64,000 bases of DNA from Ignavibacteriota bacterium (lineage in GTDB: Bacteria; Bacteroidota; Ignavibacteria; UBA10030), in contig JAKEEG010000056.1 of the NCBI GenBank assembly GCA_022616555.1, positions 1 to 64,000 on the forward strand, written 5' to 3'. Under the pieces are notes generated by a model that was not told where the DNA came from, ran no database searches, and worked only from the letters and a program-made list of their open reading frames with translations. Below are positions 24,662 to 33,926 of this stretch, one piece after another (position 1 is the first letter of the stretch; each line of letters opens with the position of its first letter). The translations under genes and the position numbers were made by a program.

Positions 24662-24691
24662 CTTAGGTAAATCACCCTTGGGGGAGGCTGT

Positions 24692-26737
24692 GTGATACGT
24701 ACGTCCCGACTGTATCTTGTGCTGCTGCTCGTGTCGCTTTGTGCCGACTCCGCTATTTCACAGTCCTCTTCGTCCCTCACGTGGATATTTTTTAAGGATC
24801 GCGGCTCAGCGGCCGTAGACGTTAGCGCTCTCTCGCCTAACGTGCTGGGAATTTCCAAGCGCGCCCTCTGGCGGCGCGCAAAGGTACTGCCGCCCGGCCG
24901 GTTGATCGATGAACGCGATTTGCCCGTTGCCGCCGAGAATATCGATGCCATTCGTGCAACTGGAGCGAGAATCCGCGCAACCTCCCGGTGGTTCAACGCC
25001 GTTTCCATTGAAGCAACGCCGAACCAACTACAGGCGTGCAGGCAACTACCCTTCGTTCAACACTCTCAACCCGTTGCCCTATCTTACAGGCGAAAGCCGG
25101 AAGTATCTGTCGCTCCACCTCTTCTCCGGAAACGTGCAACGGCAGCAGCGTTGGATTACGGACTTTCGATCACACAGATTGAAAATATCAACGCAGTCGG
25201 ACTTCACGACCTCGGCATCAATGGCTATGGAGTGATTGTGGGTATGGTGGACGACGGGTACAACAACCACCGCGTGCACGAAGCAATGAAGGACATCCGC
25301 GTGCTGGCGGAGTACGATTTCATACAACGAGACAGTAATACCTCCGTTGAGCCGGGAGAAAACGCTTCGCGGGGCAGTCATGGAGCACTGACACTTTCCA
25401 CACTCGCGGGGTTTAAAGAAGGCGAGCTTATTGGAGCTGCGTACGGAGCTTCTCTGCTTCTTGCGAAAACTGAAGTCGCTGAGAGTGAAACACAAATTGA
25501 AGAGGACTACTATGTTGAAGGATTGGAGTGGCTTGATTCGTTAGGCGCTGACATTATTTCCAGTTCGCTTGGGTACATTGATTGGTACGATTACGACGAC
25601 CTTGATGGCAACACCGCGGTAACAACACAAGCGGCACGGATACTCGCCCAACGGGGCATTCTCCTGGTCACTGCGATGGGAAATGAGCAGCATTTCCGTA
25701 CATTCGATCCCAACAGCACCGGCACGCTCATAGCCCCGGCAGATGCGGATAGTATTATCGCCGTGGGCGCGGTTGCTTCCAACAATATTATCGCGAGTTT
25801 CAGTTCAACAGGACCGACATTCGACGGACGAATTAAACCAGAGGTTGTTGCGCAGGGGGTTAGCGTACGGTCAGCAATTGGAAGTACTATTTCTAATTAT
25901 GCATTTGTGAACGGCACCTCGTTATCAACACCGCTCACGGCCGGTGCGGCGGCGCTAGTGCTCTCCGCGCATCCGGAATTAACTCCCATGCAAATCCGCG
26001 AGGCATTGATAGAGACTGCGCAGCAGGTAAACGATCCTCAACGTGCGGCCGAATGGCCCAATAATTATTACGGATGGGGGAAGGTCGATGCCTATGCTGC
26101 GGTTCTCTATCACGGACTGGTGTTCAGCAACAAGCCGGTTGTGGCGCAATCCGGCGGCAATCTGATTATCACGACCGCTATCGTGCCAAACCCCTCAACG
26201 CCCTTGACGGGTGATTCGTTGTTTCTCTATTACCGGGCGCCGTCAGAGACAGAATTTCAGCGCGTGCCGCTGAGTCCAACGGGCCAACAGAATATGTACT
26301 CTGCGTCGGTCGCGGCAACGGATAGCGTGCTCGAAGGTTACTTCTCGGCAAGGGATAATTCCGGCGCGGTACGAACAAATCCCTACGACGCTCCCAACAG
26401 CTTATTAACATTGGAAGTAGATTCAAACCAAACAGGGATACCGCCTAACCCCACTATTCCAGACAAGTTTATACTTCACGCCAATTACCCGAATCCGTTC
26501 AACTCGGGCACGATTATCCGGTTTGATGCCCCGCAGGTGGTTGAAGTCGAATTGGCAATCTATAATGTGTTAGGACAGAAAATACGCACGCTCTTTAGAG
26601 GCCTTTCGACGCAAGGAACAAATCAATACTCGTGGGATGGTACAGTGGACGGGGTGCCGACAGCGAGCGGCGTATACTTCTCCCGCTTGACGACACCGAC
26701 AACAACGTTGACCGGAAAAATGGTGTACATTAGATAA
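24692..26737 (+). CDS. Secreted S8 subtilase with T9SS sorting domain
   Basis: A 681-aa subtilisin-like protease. Signal peptide LYLVLLLVSLCADSAISQ. A prodomain precedes the catalytic triad: Asp near 187 (GMVDDGYNNH), His230 (RGSHG) and Ser410 (NGTSLSTPL). A C-terminal beta domain of about 80 aa (FILHANYPNPFNSGTIIRF .. YNVLGQKIRTLF .. GVYFSRL .. GKMVYIR) is a type A T9SS sorting domain, so it should be exported by the Por secretion system and anchored or released at the surface. GTG start with GGGGGAGG ribosome site. Stop and the next ATG overlap by one base (TAATG). Confidence 0.92.
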   Translation: MIRTSRLYLVLLLVSLCADSAISQSSSSLTWIFFKDRGSAAVDVSALSPNVLGISKRALWRRAKVLPPGRLIDERDLPVAAENIDAIRATGARIRATSRWFNAVSIEATPNQLQACRQLPFVQHSQPVALSYRRKPEVSVAPPLLRKRATAAALDYGLSITQIENINAVGLHDLGINGYGVIVGMVDDGYNNHRVHEAMKDIRVLAEYDFIQRDSNTSVEPGENASRGSHGALTLSTLAGFKEGELIGAAYGASLLLAKTEVAESETQIEEDYYVEGLEWLDSLGADIISSSLGYIDWYDYDDLDGNTAVTTQAARILAQRGILLVTAMGNEQHFRTFDPNSTGTLIAPADADSIIAVGAVASNNIIASFSSTGPTFDGRIKPEVVAQGVSVRSAIGSTISNYAFVNGTSLSTPLTAGAAALVLSAHPELTPMQIREALIETAQQVNDPQRAAEWPNNYYGWGKVDAYAAVLYHGLVFSNKPVVAQSGGNLIITTAIVPNPSTPLTGDSLFLYYRAPSETEFQRVPLSPTGQQNMYSASVAATDSVLEGYFSARDNSGAVRTNPYDAPNSLLTLEVDSNQTGIPPNPTIPDKFILHANYPNPFNSGTIIRFDAPQVVEVELAIYNVLGQKIRTLFRGLSTQGTNQYSWDGTVDGVPTASGVYFSRLTTPTTTLTGKMVYIR

Positions 26738-28911
26738 TGCCCGACCTTCATCTTTCGCTTTCCTATCATTCACTTCTTCTGGGCGCCGCCGCTGTTGCAG
26801 CATTTGTGCTTGCATGGTTTGTCTATCGTATCACAGTGCCTCCTGTCTCAAGCCGGCTGAGATGGCTTCTTACTGTTGTCCGCTGGCTCGCGCTATTTCT
26901 GTTGATTTTGTTTGTCGGCGAGCCGTTGCTCTCCCTGCTCAACCGTACGACACTGCCCCCGACAACGATGGTGCTCGTGGATAACTCCCGCAGCATGACG
27001 ATGAAAGACGGAAGCGGCGAGCGCGAAACCGTACTGAAGAATTTGGTTTCATCCGGCAACATAGGGGGCATTGCTTCGGCCGGGGCTATCCGTCACGCCT
27101 TGTTTGCAACAAAGGCGCGCGTGTTGGAATCGTTCACCGCTGATTCGCTGACGCTGGCAGGAAAGGGAACTGATATCGCCGCCGCGCTCAAGGAAATTAA
27201 AACGCTCTCAGCAACGAATAACATTCAAGCTGTTGTGCTTGTGACCGACGGAAACGTTACCGTCGGCAGCAGCCCTCTCTACGAAGCGGAGGAGCTCTCC
27301 CTGCCCGTGTTTACTATCGGCATCGGCGATACGAGCGAGCAACGCGACGTGCTCGTGCGAAAAGTGTTGACCAACTCCATCACGTACGTCGGCAACAACG
27401 TGCCCGTGCAAGTAACATTGAAAAGCTCTGGGTTCAACGGCGAACGCGTGGAAGTCACGCTGAACGGCGCAGAAGGCGAGCTCGACCGTAAAATCGTTAC
27501 GCTGCAAAATGGCACGCGAGAATATTCCGTTCCGCTCTCGATGACGCCCCGACAGGAGGGCACGCAGAAGTTCACCGTGGATGTCTCCCGCCTGAAGGAT
27601 GAGCTGACGTACGAAAACAACCGGCATAGCTTCTTCACCAAAGTTCTGAAGAGCAAAATGCGTGTTGCGCTTATCGCCGGGGCACCCAGCCCGGATGTCG
27701 CGTTTGTTCGCCGCGCGCTCGAATCAGACCCAAATATAGAAGTGCGCACGTTCATCGAGCGGGAAGGAGGACAATTGTACGAAGGCGCCTTGACTTCTGC
27801 CATCCTGAGAGAAGCAGAATGCCTCGTGCTCATCGGATTCCCGGAGGCTCAAAGCCCCGCCTCTGCCGTTGCGGCGATTGCTGAAGCAGCAGGCAACGGC
27901 ACTCCCGTGTTCTTTTTAGTCTCTCGCAGGTTGGATCTCGCGAAACTTCGCGCTCTGGAACCCAGCCTGCCGTTCTCGGTGCAAGGCATGTCAACGGACG
28001 AATCCCAGGCGTTCATCACCGTACCCGACGCTCAACGGAATAACGCGCTGTTGAAGCTTTCAACAAGCGACGGCACCGACCAATGGACGCAATTAGCGCC
28101 GGTCTTCAAGCTGCAAGCAAATTTCCGAGCGAAGCCTGAAGCAGAGGTGCTCGCCACGACGCGGATTCAAAACTTCGCGACAGCGGAGCCGTTCCTGCTT
28201 AGCCGCAACATCAACCGGAGAAAATCGCTGGCAATTCTGGGCTACGGCATCTGGCGGTGGACGATGCTTGCCGATAACACATCCGGCTCGAATACATTAC
28301 TGGAAGAGTTTTTAAGCAACGCCGTGCGATGGCTGACTACGAGAGAAGACGACCGCCGAGTGCGAGTCCAACCTGTGCGCGAAACCTTCGGTGGAACGGA
28401 GCCTGTTGAATTCGCCGCGCAAGTGTACGACGAAAATTACAGGCCGGTCGATAATGCCGATGTAACGGTGAGCATGCGCCAGTCCGGCGCGTCTGGTGAC
28501 GCGCAAGATGAAATGAAACTCTCACCCGTCGGTAACGGCCAGTACGAAGGCTCACTGGATTTTCTCAATGAAGGCGATTACCGCTACAGCGCAACTGCGC
28601 GCGTCAACGGCGATGTTGCCGGAGAAGACAACGGCACATTCTCCGTCGGCGGGCTGAACATCGAATTTCTTGAAACCCGCATGAACAAAGAGCTTCTGCA
28701 ACAAATTGCGTCGCGGACGGGAGGAGCTTACTATTCCCCGGGCGACGTCGCCTCTCTTGCCTCAGACATCGCCGCATTACCCGGCTTTAAGCCGCGTGAA
28801 TCCGTACAATCCGAGGACATCGAGCTCTGGAATAAAAGCTGGATGCTAGGGTTGGTGGTAGGGTTATTTTCCCTCGAGTGGTTTGTACGAAAACGAAATG
28901 GCATGCTGTAA
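26737..28911 (+). CDS. VWA-domain membrane protein
   Basis: A 724-aa protein with two N-terminal transmembrane segments (LLLGAAAVAAFVLAWFVYRI, WLLTVVRWLALFLLILFVGEPLL), a VWA-like domain with MIDAS motif DNSRSM and later VLVTDGNVTVGSSP, then glutamine-amidotransferase-like and Ig-like regions, and a C-terminal helix (SWMLGLVVGLFSLEWFV). The layout is shared with BatA-like proteins served by MoxR ATPases. The ATG overlaps the stop of the subtilase gene, so they are co-translated. Role unknown, perhaps in envelope stress or surface assembly. Confidence 0.88.
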   Translation: MPDLHLSLSYHSLLLGAAAVAAFVLAWFVYRITVPPVSSRLRWLLTVVRWLALFLLILFVGEPLLSLLNRTTLPPTTMVLVDNSRSMTMKDGSGERETVLKNLVSSGNIGGIASAGAIRHALFATKARVLESFTADSLTLAGKGTDIAAALKEIKTLSATNNIQAVVLVTDGNVTVGSSPLYEAEELSLPVFTIGIGDTSEQRDVLVRKVLTNSITYVGNNVPVQVTLKSSGFNGERVEVTLNGAEGELDRKIVTLQNGTREYSVPLSMTPRQEGTQKFTVDVSRLKDELTYENNRHSFFTKVLKSKMRVALIAGAPSPDVAFVRRALESDPNIEVRTFIEREGGQLYEGALTSAILREAECLVLIGFPEAQSPASAVAAIAEAAGNGTPVFFLVSRRLDLAKLRALEPSLPFSVQGMSTDESQAFITVPDAQRNNALLKLSTSDGTDQWTQLAPVFKLQANFRAKPEAEVLATTRIQNFATAEPFLLSRNINRRKSLAILGYGIWRWTMLADNTSGSNTLLEEFLSNAVRWLTTREDDRRVRVQPVRETFGGTEPVEFAAQVYDENYRPVDNADVTVSMRQSGASGDAQDEMKLSPVGNGQYEGSLDFLNEGDYRYSATARVNGDVAGEDNGTFSVGGLNIEFLETRMNKELLQQIASRTGGAYYSPGDVASLASDIAALPGFKPRESVQSEDIELWNKSWMLGLVVGLFSLEWFVRKRNGML

Positions 28912-29058
28912 AAAAAGTATTAAGTATAGAGTAGCAAGTATTTTGAATTGTGATGGAGAATAGATTTCTTCGTGCTGCTTTGTGCCTGTACGCCGGAGTG
29001 CGTTTTGGCACGCAGGCGTATCCTTCGTGGATAAAAATATTCTGCACACCCGTACCGT

Positions 29059-30303
29059 ATGAACATTCCCGTCCTGACTCTTGCTGCCGTGTTCGTGCTC
29101 ATCGCGGTCAGGCAAGTCGGCACCCTCCGTCTTCAGATATGGCAAATCATGGCGCTAGGCGCTTCCGTCGTTTTGGTTGCCGGAAGCATTTCACCGCGCG
29201 AAGCCCTCACCGCCATCGACCTGGATGTGATGGCGTTCTTGTTCGGCATGTTTGTTGTCGGACAAGCGCTGGAGGAAAGCGGTTACCTTGCGCATCTTTC
29301 TTACAAATATATCAAGCGGGCAAAGACTATCGACAGCCTGCTGCTTGCGATACTCTTCGGTGCCGGAGCGGCGTCTGCGTTCCTTATGAACGACACGCTT
29401 GCCATCATCGGAACACCTGTCGTCTTGCTTCTCGCCCGCAAACACGCGATGTCGCCAAAGCTTCTGCTCATCACCCTGTGCGTTGCCATCACCATTGGTA
29501 GCGTGACAAGCCCTATCGGTAACCCACAGAACCTGCTCATCGCACTCAACGGAAATATGCCGAATCCTTTTGTAACGTTTTTGAGCTGGCTGTTTATCCC
29601 CACTGTCATCAACCTCTTGATTGCCCATCGTGTGCTCAAACATTATTTCCGTGAAGAGTTTCATGAAACTGAATTATCGCACTCGCAGGAACCCATCCGA
29701 AACCATGAGCTTGCGTTCCTTGCGCGGATTGCTCTCGGCATCGTGCTTGTGCTCGTCGCCGTGAAGATTCTCGCCGTTGTTATTCTTCCGTCTGTTAATA
29801 TCCCGCTGACCTCAATCGCACTTATCGCTGCGTTGCCGGTACTGCTCGGCAGCAAGCAGCGGCTGCATATTCTGCGGCGGGTTGACTGGCAGACGCTCGC
29901 GTTTTTCGCCGCCATGTTTGTGTTGATGGAAAGCGTGTGGCTGACCGGTTTTTTTCAAAACATCATCGCGCGCATGAACCTCGACCTCGGCGCTGTTCCC
30001 GTTATTATTGGCTTGAGCGTGATAGTGAGCCAATTCATTTCCAACGTGCCGCTTGTTGCGTTATTCCAGCCAGCGCTCGTTCAAGCCGGCGCCGGTGCGC
30101 AAGTGTTGATGGCGCTCGCCGCCGGAAGCACCATCGCCGGCAATCTGTTTATCCTCGGCGCGGCGAGCAACGTCATCGTCATCCAAACAGCAGAGAAGCG
30201 CGCGGGGGAGACGGTGACATTTTGGGAATTTGCGCGTATCGGCATCCCGTTAACAGCGCTCAATGTGCTTGTGTATTGGCTCTTTATTATTCTTATGTCA
30301 TAG
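29059..30303 (+). CDS. SLC13/ArsB-type permease
   Basis: A 414-aa membrane protein with about eleven transmembrane helices. The motif FLMNDTLAIIGTPVVLLLARKHAMSPKLLLI and GSVTSPIGNPQNLLI mark the ion transporter superfamily members of the ArsB/NhaD/SLC13 type. A second repeat half has VSQFISNVPLVALFQPAL and GSTIAGNLFILGAASNVIVIQ. Substrate (arsenite, sodium or dicarboxylate) cannot be decided by eye, and no arsenic genes are nearby. ATG at 29059 follows a gap with a TGCGTTTTGGCACGCAGG palindrome-like sequence. The 30304-30661 gap after it holds no supported gene. Confidence 0.88.
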   Translation: MNIPVLTLAAVFVLIAVRQVGTLRLQIWQIMALGASVVLVAGSISPREALTAIDLDVMAFLFGMFVVGQALEESGYLAHLSYKYIKRAKTIDSLLLAILFGAGAASAFLMNDTLAIIGTPVVLLLARKHAMSPKLLLITLCVAITIGSVTSPIGNPQNLLIALNGNMPNPFVTFLSWLFIPTVINLLIAHRVLKHYFREEFHETELSHSQEPIRNHELAFLARIALGIVLVLVAVKILAVVILPSVNIPLTSIALIAALPVLLGSKQRLHILRRVDWQTLAFFAAMFVLMESVWLTGFFQNIIARMNLDLGAVPVIIGLSVIVSQFISNVPLVALFQPALVQAGAGAQVLMALAAGSTIAGNLFILGAASNVIVIQTAEKRAGETVTFWEFARIGIPLTALNVLVYWLFIILMS

Positions 30304-30661
30304 GTCGCAGGTTGAAATGAGCGTTTCTCAAGATATTTTTGAAACCTTGTTTATTCTCCCTATCAAATTCTTTCCATAGAGCCTTTTAGAGCAACTTTCT
30401 CTGCCGACTCTAGTAAGATACCACCCAGAGATGATGGGGAAAATCCATCGCCGATTGGGGAATTTCCATCGGGGTCGCAGGAAGCAGTCAGGATGGTCAG
30501 AACGGGCTTTTCGTTTCGATAACGTGTTTTCGCCGCATTTTTCGCATTATAACATACAACCTGCGCACCTACAACAGTTCTGGTAACTCTCCAAAAGTTT
30601 TGAGATATTTCTTCCCCTGTACACGCAGTGCTGGATTTACTCAATCTGAAAAAGGAATTTC

Positions 30662-32272
30662 ATGCGTACATTATTCGCTTTTTCTCTGCTGCTGTTGCTC
30701 GGCTGGCAAAGTCCTCAAGACCCACCGTATGATTTCATCATCAAAGGCGCACGCATTATCGACGGAAGCGGCAACCCATGGTACGCGGGAGATATCGGCA
30801 TTACGGACGGGAAAATTGCCGCCATCGGCAGACTGGATACGGATCTCGCGAAAAACTTCAAAGACGTGCACGAGCTTATCGTCGCACCCGGCTTCATCGA
30901 TGTGCACACGCACGTGGAGCGCAGCATACGCGAGCAACCGACCGCGGATAATTACCTGTTCGACGGCGTTACATCGATCATCACGGGCAACTGCGGTGGA
31001 TCTGTCACCGACCTCGACGCGTTCTTTGCAGAGCTGCGCGATAGCGCCATTTCGCTTAACGTCGCGACACTCATCGGGCATAACAGCGTGCGCCGCGCGG
31101 TCATGGGTTTGGCGCAACGCGACCCGACACCGGAAGAGCAGACACAAATGGAGGAGCTTGTCGATACAGCTATGCGTTCCGGAGCCGTGGGATTCTCAAC
31201 AGGCTTGATTTACCTCCCCGGCACATACTCCAAAACTCCGGAAGTCCTCGGCATGGCGAAGGCCGCCTCGCGGCGCAACGGCGTGTATGCGTCACACATC
31301 CGCAACGAAGGGAACGATGAGCAGATGGATATTTTCGGCGCGATCGCCGAGGCGATCAATATCGGCCGCGAGGCACACATGCCCGTGGAGATTTCGCATT
31401 TCAAGGTCTCCAGCAAAAAGCTCTGGGGACAGAGTGTAAAAACAATCGGGTTTATCGAAAAAGCGCGGGCGGAGGGGCTCGACGTTACGGTCGACCAGTA
31501 CCCCTACACCGCCTCGAGCACAAATTTAGGCGTTCTCGCTCCGTCGTGGGCGCTGGCAGACGGCGACAGCGCTATGAAAATGCGCTTCAACGACCCTGCA
31601 ACGCGGAAGAAGATCGTCGCCGATATGAAAAAGTCGCTCGACCGCGCGGGCAGAAACAACTACAGCTACGCGTTTGTTGCACGCTGCCGCTGGGATTCCA
31701 CGCTCGAAGGCAAATCTATCTCGCAAATCAACAAAGAGCTGAAGCGCAAAGCCACGCTGGATAATGAAATCAAAACTGTGCTGGAGATGATCGAGAAAGG
31801 CGGCGCGAGCATGATTTACCATACAATGGGCGACGAGGACGTCAAGCGCATCATGCAATACCCGTATTCCATGGTCGCATCGGACGGCGGTGTGATTAAA
31901 TTCGGAGACGGCATGCCGCACCCGCGCAACTACGGCACGAATGCCCGCGTGCTCGGGCATTTCGTGCGCGAGAAGAAAATCCTGCGCCTAGAAGAAGCAA
32001 TCCGCAAGATGACGTCACTCCCAGCGCAGCGTTTCGGCTTCACTGACCGCGGGCTTATACGCCCCGGTATGTGGGCGGATTTAGTGGTATTTGATGAGAA
32101 GACTGTGACCGACCGCTCAACGTTTGAAAAACCGCACGCGTATTCGACAGGCATTCATTATGTCTTCGTGAACGGCATCGCCGTTATCAACCACGAGAGC
32201 CATACCGGCGCGCGCCCCGGGCAGATTATTTTAGGTCCGGCAACAGAGAAAAAAATTTCTATGTCAGAATAG
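30662..32272 (+). CDS. N-acyl-D-amino-acid deacylase (D-aminoacylase family)
   Basis: A 536-aa amidohydrolase. The N-terminus MRTLFAFSLLLLLGWQS suggests export. Metal-binding and catalytic landmarks of D-aminoacylases are present: GFIDVHTHVE, TGNCGGS (Cys ligand), GFSTGLIYLPGTY, YASHIRNEG, VEISHFKVSSKKLWG, DGGVIKFGDGMPHPRNYG and the C-terminal strand GMWADLVVFDEKT. The enzyme removes acyl groups from N-acyl-D-amino acids. It may help recycle peptidoglycan or peptide products. A strong-SD small gene follows after 11 bp. Confidence 0.92.
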   Translation: MRTLFAFSLLLLLGWQSPQDPPYDFIIKGARIIDGSGNPWYAGDIGITDGKIAAIGRLDTDLAKNFKDVHELIVAPGFIDVHTHVERSIREQPTADNYLFDGVTSIITGNCGGSVTDLDAFFAELRDSAISLNVATLIGHNSVRRAVMGLAQRDPTPEEQTQMEELVDTAMRSGAVGFSTGLIYLPGTYSKTPEVLGMAKAASRRNGVYASHIRNEGNDEQMDIFGAIAEAINIGREAHMPVEISHFKVSSKKLWGQSVKTIGFIEKARAEGLDVTVDQYPYTASSTNLGVLAPSWALADGDSAMKMRFNDPATRKKIVADMKKSLDRAGRNNYSYAFVARCRWDSTLEGKSISQINKELKRKATLDNEIKTVLEMIEKGGASMIYHTMGDEDVKRIMQYPYSMVASDGGVIKFGDGMPHPRNYGTNARVLGHFVREKKILRLEEAIRKMTSLPAQRFGFTDRGLIRPGMWADLVVFDEKTVTDRSTFEKPHAYSTGIHYVFVNGIAVINHESHTGARPGQIILGPATEKKISMSE

Positions 32273-32283
32273 GAGGAACTCGT

Positions 32284-32538
32284 ATGAATCGCTATTTGGT
32301 CGTATCACCGCACACGCAGGAAGATTGCGCCAAAGCCATTAAAATTGTCGAAGCTGCAAGCGGTCTTACGCGCTGGGATTGGGGCTGCAAGGATGGCGAG
32401 CACTGCGGTTGGGTGGTCGTCGAAGCGGAGAGCAACCAGCAGGCGCTGCTCGTTGTGCCACCGCTTGAGCGTCATAAGGCGCGGGCAATCAAGTTAGTGC
32501 GCTTCACACCGGAAGAAATCCGGGCAATGCACGCGTAA
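32284..32538 (+). CDS. Small conserved-looking protein, unknown function
   Basis: An 84-aa protein with an excellent ribosome site (TAGGAGGAACTCGT-ATG) eleven bases after the D-aminoacylase stop. It is rich in Trp, Cys and Glu around DWGCKDGEHCGWVVVEAE, a ferredoxin-like alpha/beta pattern (YLVVSPHTQEDCAKAIKIVEAA) with no metal motif. I do not recognise a family with certainty. Coupling suggests a partner role for the deacylase, which is inference. Confidence 0.75.
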   Translation: MNRYLVVSPHTQEDCAKAIKIVEAASGLTRWDWGCKDGEHCGWVVVEAESNQQALLVVPPLERHKARAIKLVRFTPEEIRAMHA

Positions 32539-32613
32539 GTTAAGAATAGGACGCGGAAAGAGCGGATAAGTTTGTTTTTTGCATCTCGCGACATTTGTAA
32601 CTAAGTTATTCTC

Positions 32614-32712
32614 ATGACCCAGAATCAAAAACTCCGTATCGCTATAGCATTAGCATTAATCATTGGTTGGGTTGCCGTAGTCTTCTTCCGCTCCGGGACC
32701 GCGTGGGGCTAA
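32614..32712 (+). CDS. Possible 32-aa membrane peptide
   Basis: ATG at 32614 opens a 32-codon frame, MTQNQKLRIAIALALIIGW.., with one transmembrane segment and a short polar tail. It lies in the 230-bp gap before the acyltransferase gene and is too short for the ORF track. There is no strong ribosome site, so it may be chance. Directly after it an ATTGACGATTG-type repeat precedes the next gene. Confidence 0.3.
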   Translation: MTQNQKLRIAIALALIIGWVAVVFFRSGTAWG

Positions 32713-32767
32713 ACCCCCGACAAAATTGACGATCTGCACATTGCCGATTGACGATTGAACATGCCTC

Positions 32768-33919
32768 ATGTCTGCCCTGCCTAATACCCGCCCCGTTTCG
32801 CTTGATGTTTTCCGCGGCGCCACCATAGCGGGCATGATGCTGGTGAATAACCCCGGCGACTGGAGCTATGTGTACCCGCCTTTCCGGCACGCCGCGTGGC
32901 ACGGCTGGACATACACCGACACGGTCTTCCCATTTTTCCTTTGGATCGTCGGCGTCGCAATGACGTTCTCCTTCGCCAAACGCATCGAGCGCGGAGAAAA
33001 CGCCGCTACTCTCGCTCTTCACATAACCAAACGCTCAGCCATCATTTTCGTACTCGGTCTGTTGCTCGCGGCATTCCCGTTTGGGCTTGTGTTCAATAAC
33101 AATTTTTCATTCGCAACGTTGCGCATCCCCGGCGTGCTGCAGCGCATCGCTGTGTGCTATTTCGTGGTTGGCTTACTGTTTCTCCGCTCAAACTACAAGC
33201 AACAATTGCTCATCACCGCTGCGCTGCTTGTGTTCTACTGGCTGGCTATGATGCTCATCCCGGTGCCCGGCTATGGAGCGGGCGTACTGGAACCGACCGG
33301 AAATCTCTGCTGGTACATCGATTCAAACCTCCTTGCGGGACACACATGGACGGGCGCGCCTGTTCCGGGTTTCGATCCCGAGGGAATCTTCAGCACCATA
33401 CCGGCAATCGCTACGACGCTCTTCGGCGTGTTGACCGGACATTTGCTGCGCTCCGAAAAAACAGCGGAAGAAAAAACCATCTGGCTGTTTGTGTACGGAA
33501 GCCTCCTGCTTTTTGCCGGTGCTGTGATGGACCTCTGGTTTCCGATTAACAAGAATCTATGGACAAGCTCGTACGCAGTCTTCATGGCGGGCATGTCGAT
33601 GGTGGTGTTGGGCGTTTGTTATTGGCTTATCGATGTGCGCGGGCTGATAAAAAACCTTACGAAGCCGCTTGAGATTTATGGCATCAACGCCATCACCGTC
33701 TATGTGCTCGCGGGGTTGTTTGCCAAGCTTTCCTGGCTTATCAAATTTGAGAATGCTGACGGGACGCTTATTTCGTTGAAAAGCTGGTATTATGAGACAC
33801 TCTTCCTGCCGCTTGGCGACCCGATGGTTGTCTCGTTTCTCCATTCGCTGGCGTATGTTGCAGGCTTGTATCTTGTTGCGTATGTTATGTATCGTTACAA
33901 ATGGATTATCAAGGTGTAA
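32768..33919 (+). CDS. NagX/DUF5009-type membrane acyltransferase
   Basis: A 383-aa membrane protein with about ten helices. The N-terminus RPVSLDVFRGATIAGMMLVNNPGDWSYVYPPFRHAAWHGWTYTDTVFPFFLWIVGVAM is the signature of heparan-alpha-glucosaminide N-acetyltransferase-like (HGSNAT/NagX) proteins. The conserved His in RHAAWHGW is the likely acetyl-transfer residue. It may acetylate amino sugars from the outside with cytosolic acetyl-CoA. The next gene starts eight bases after its stop, but function there (CDF) is unrelated. Confidence 0.9.
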   Translation: MSALPNTRPVSLDVFRGATIAGMMLVNNPGDWSYVYPPFRHAAWHGWTYTDTVFPFFLWIVGVAMTFSFAKRIERGENAATLALHITKRSAIIFVLGLLLAAFPFGLVFNNNFSFATLRIPGVLQRIAVCYFVVGLLFLRSNYKQQLLITAALLVFYWLAMMLIPVPGYGAGVLEPTGNLCWYIDSNLLAGHTWTGAPVPGFDPEGIFSTIPAIATTLFGVLTGHLLRSEKTAEEKTIWLFVYGSLLLFAGAVMDLWFPINKNLWTSSYAVFMAGMSMVVLGVCYWLIDVRGLIKNLTKPLEIYGINAITVYVLAGLFAKLSWLIKFENADGTLISLKSWYYETLFLPLGDPMVVSFLHSLAYVAGLYLVAYVMYRYKWIIKV

Positions 33920-33926
33920 CTCCTTC

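Noticed and set aside
30363-30644. 93-aa minus-strand ORF in the 30.3-30.66 kb gap
   Set aside because: No conserved motif and no ribosome site; composition suggests chance.
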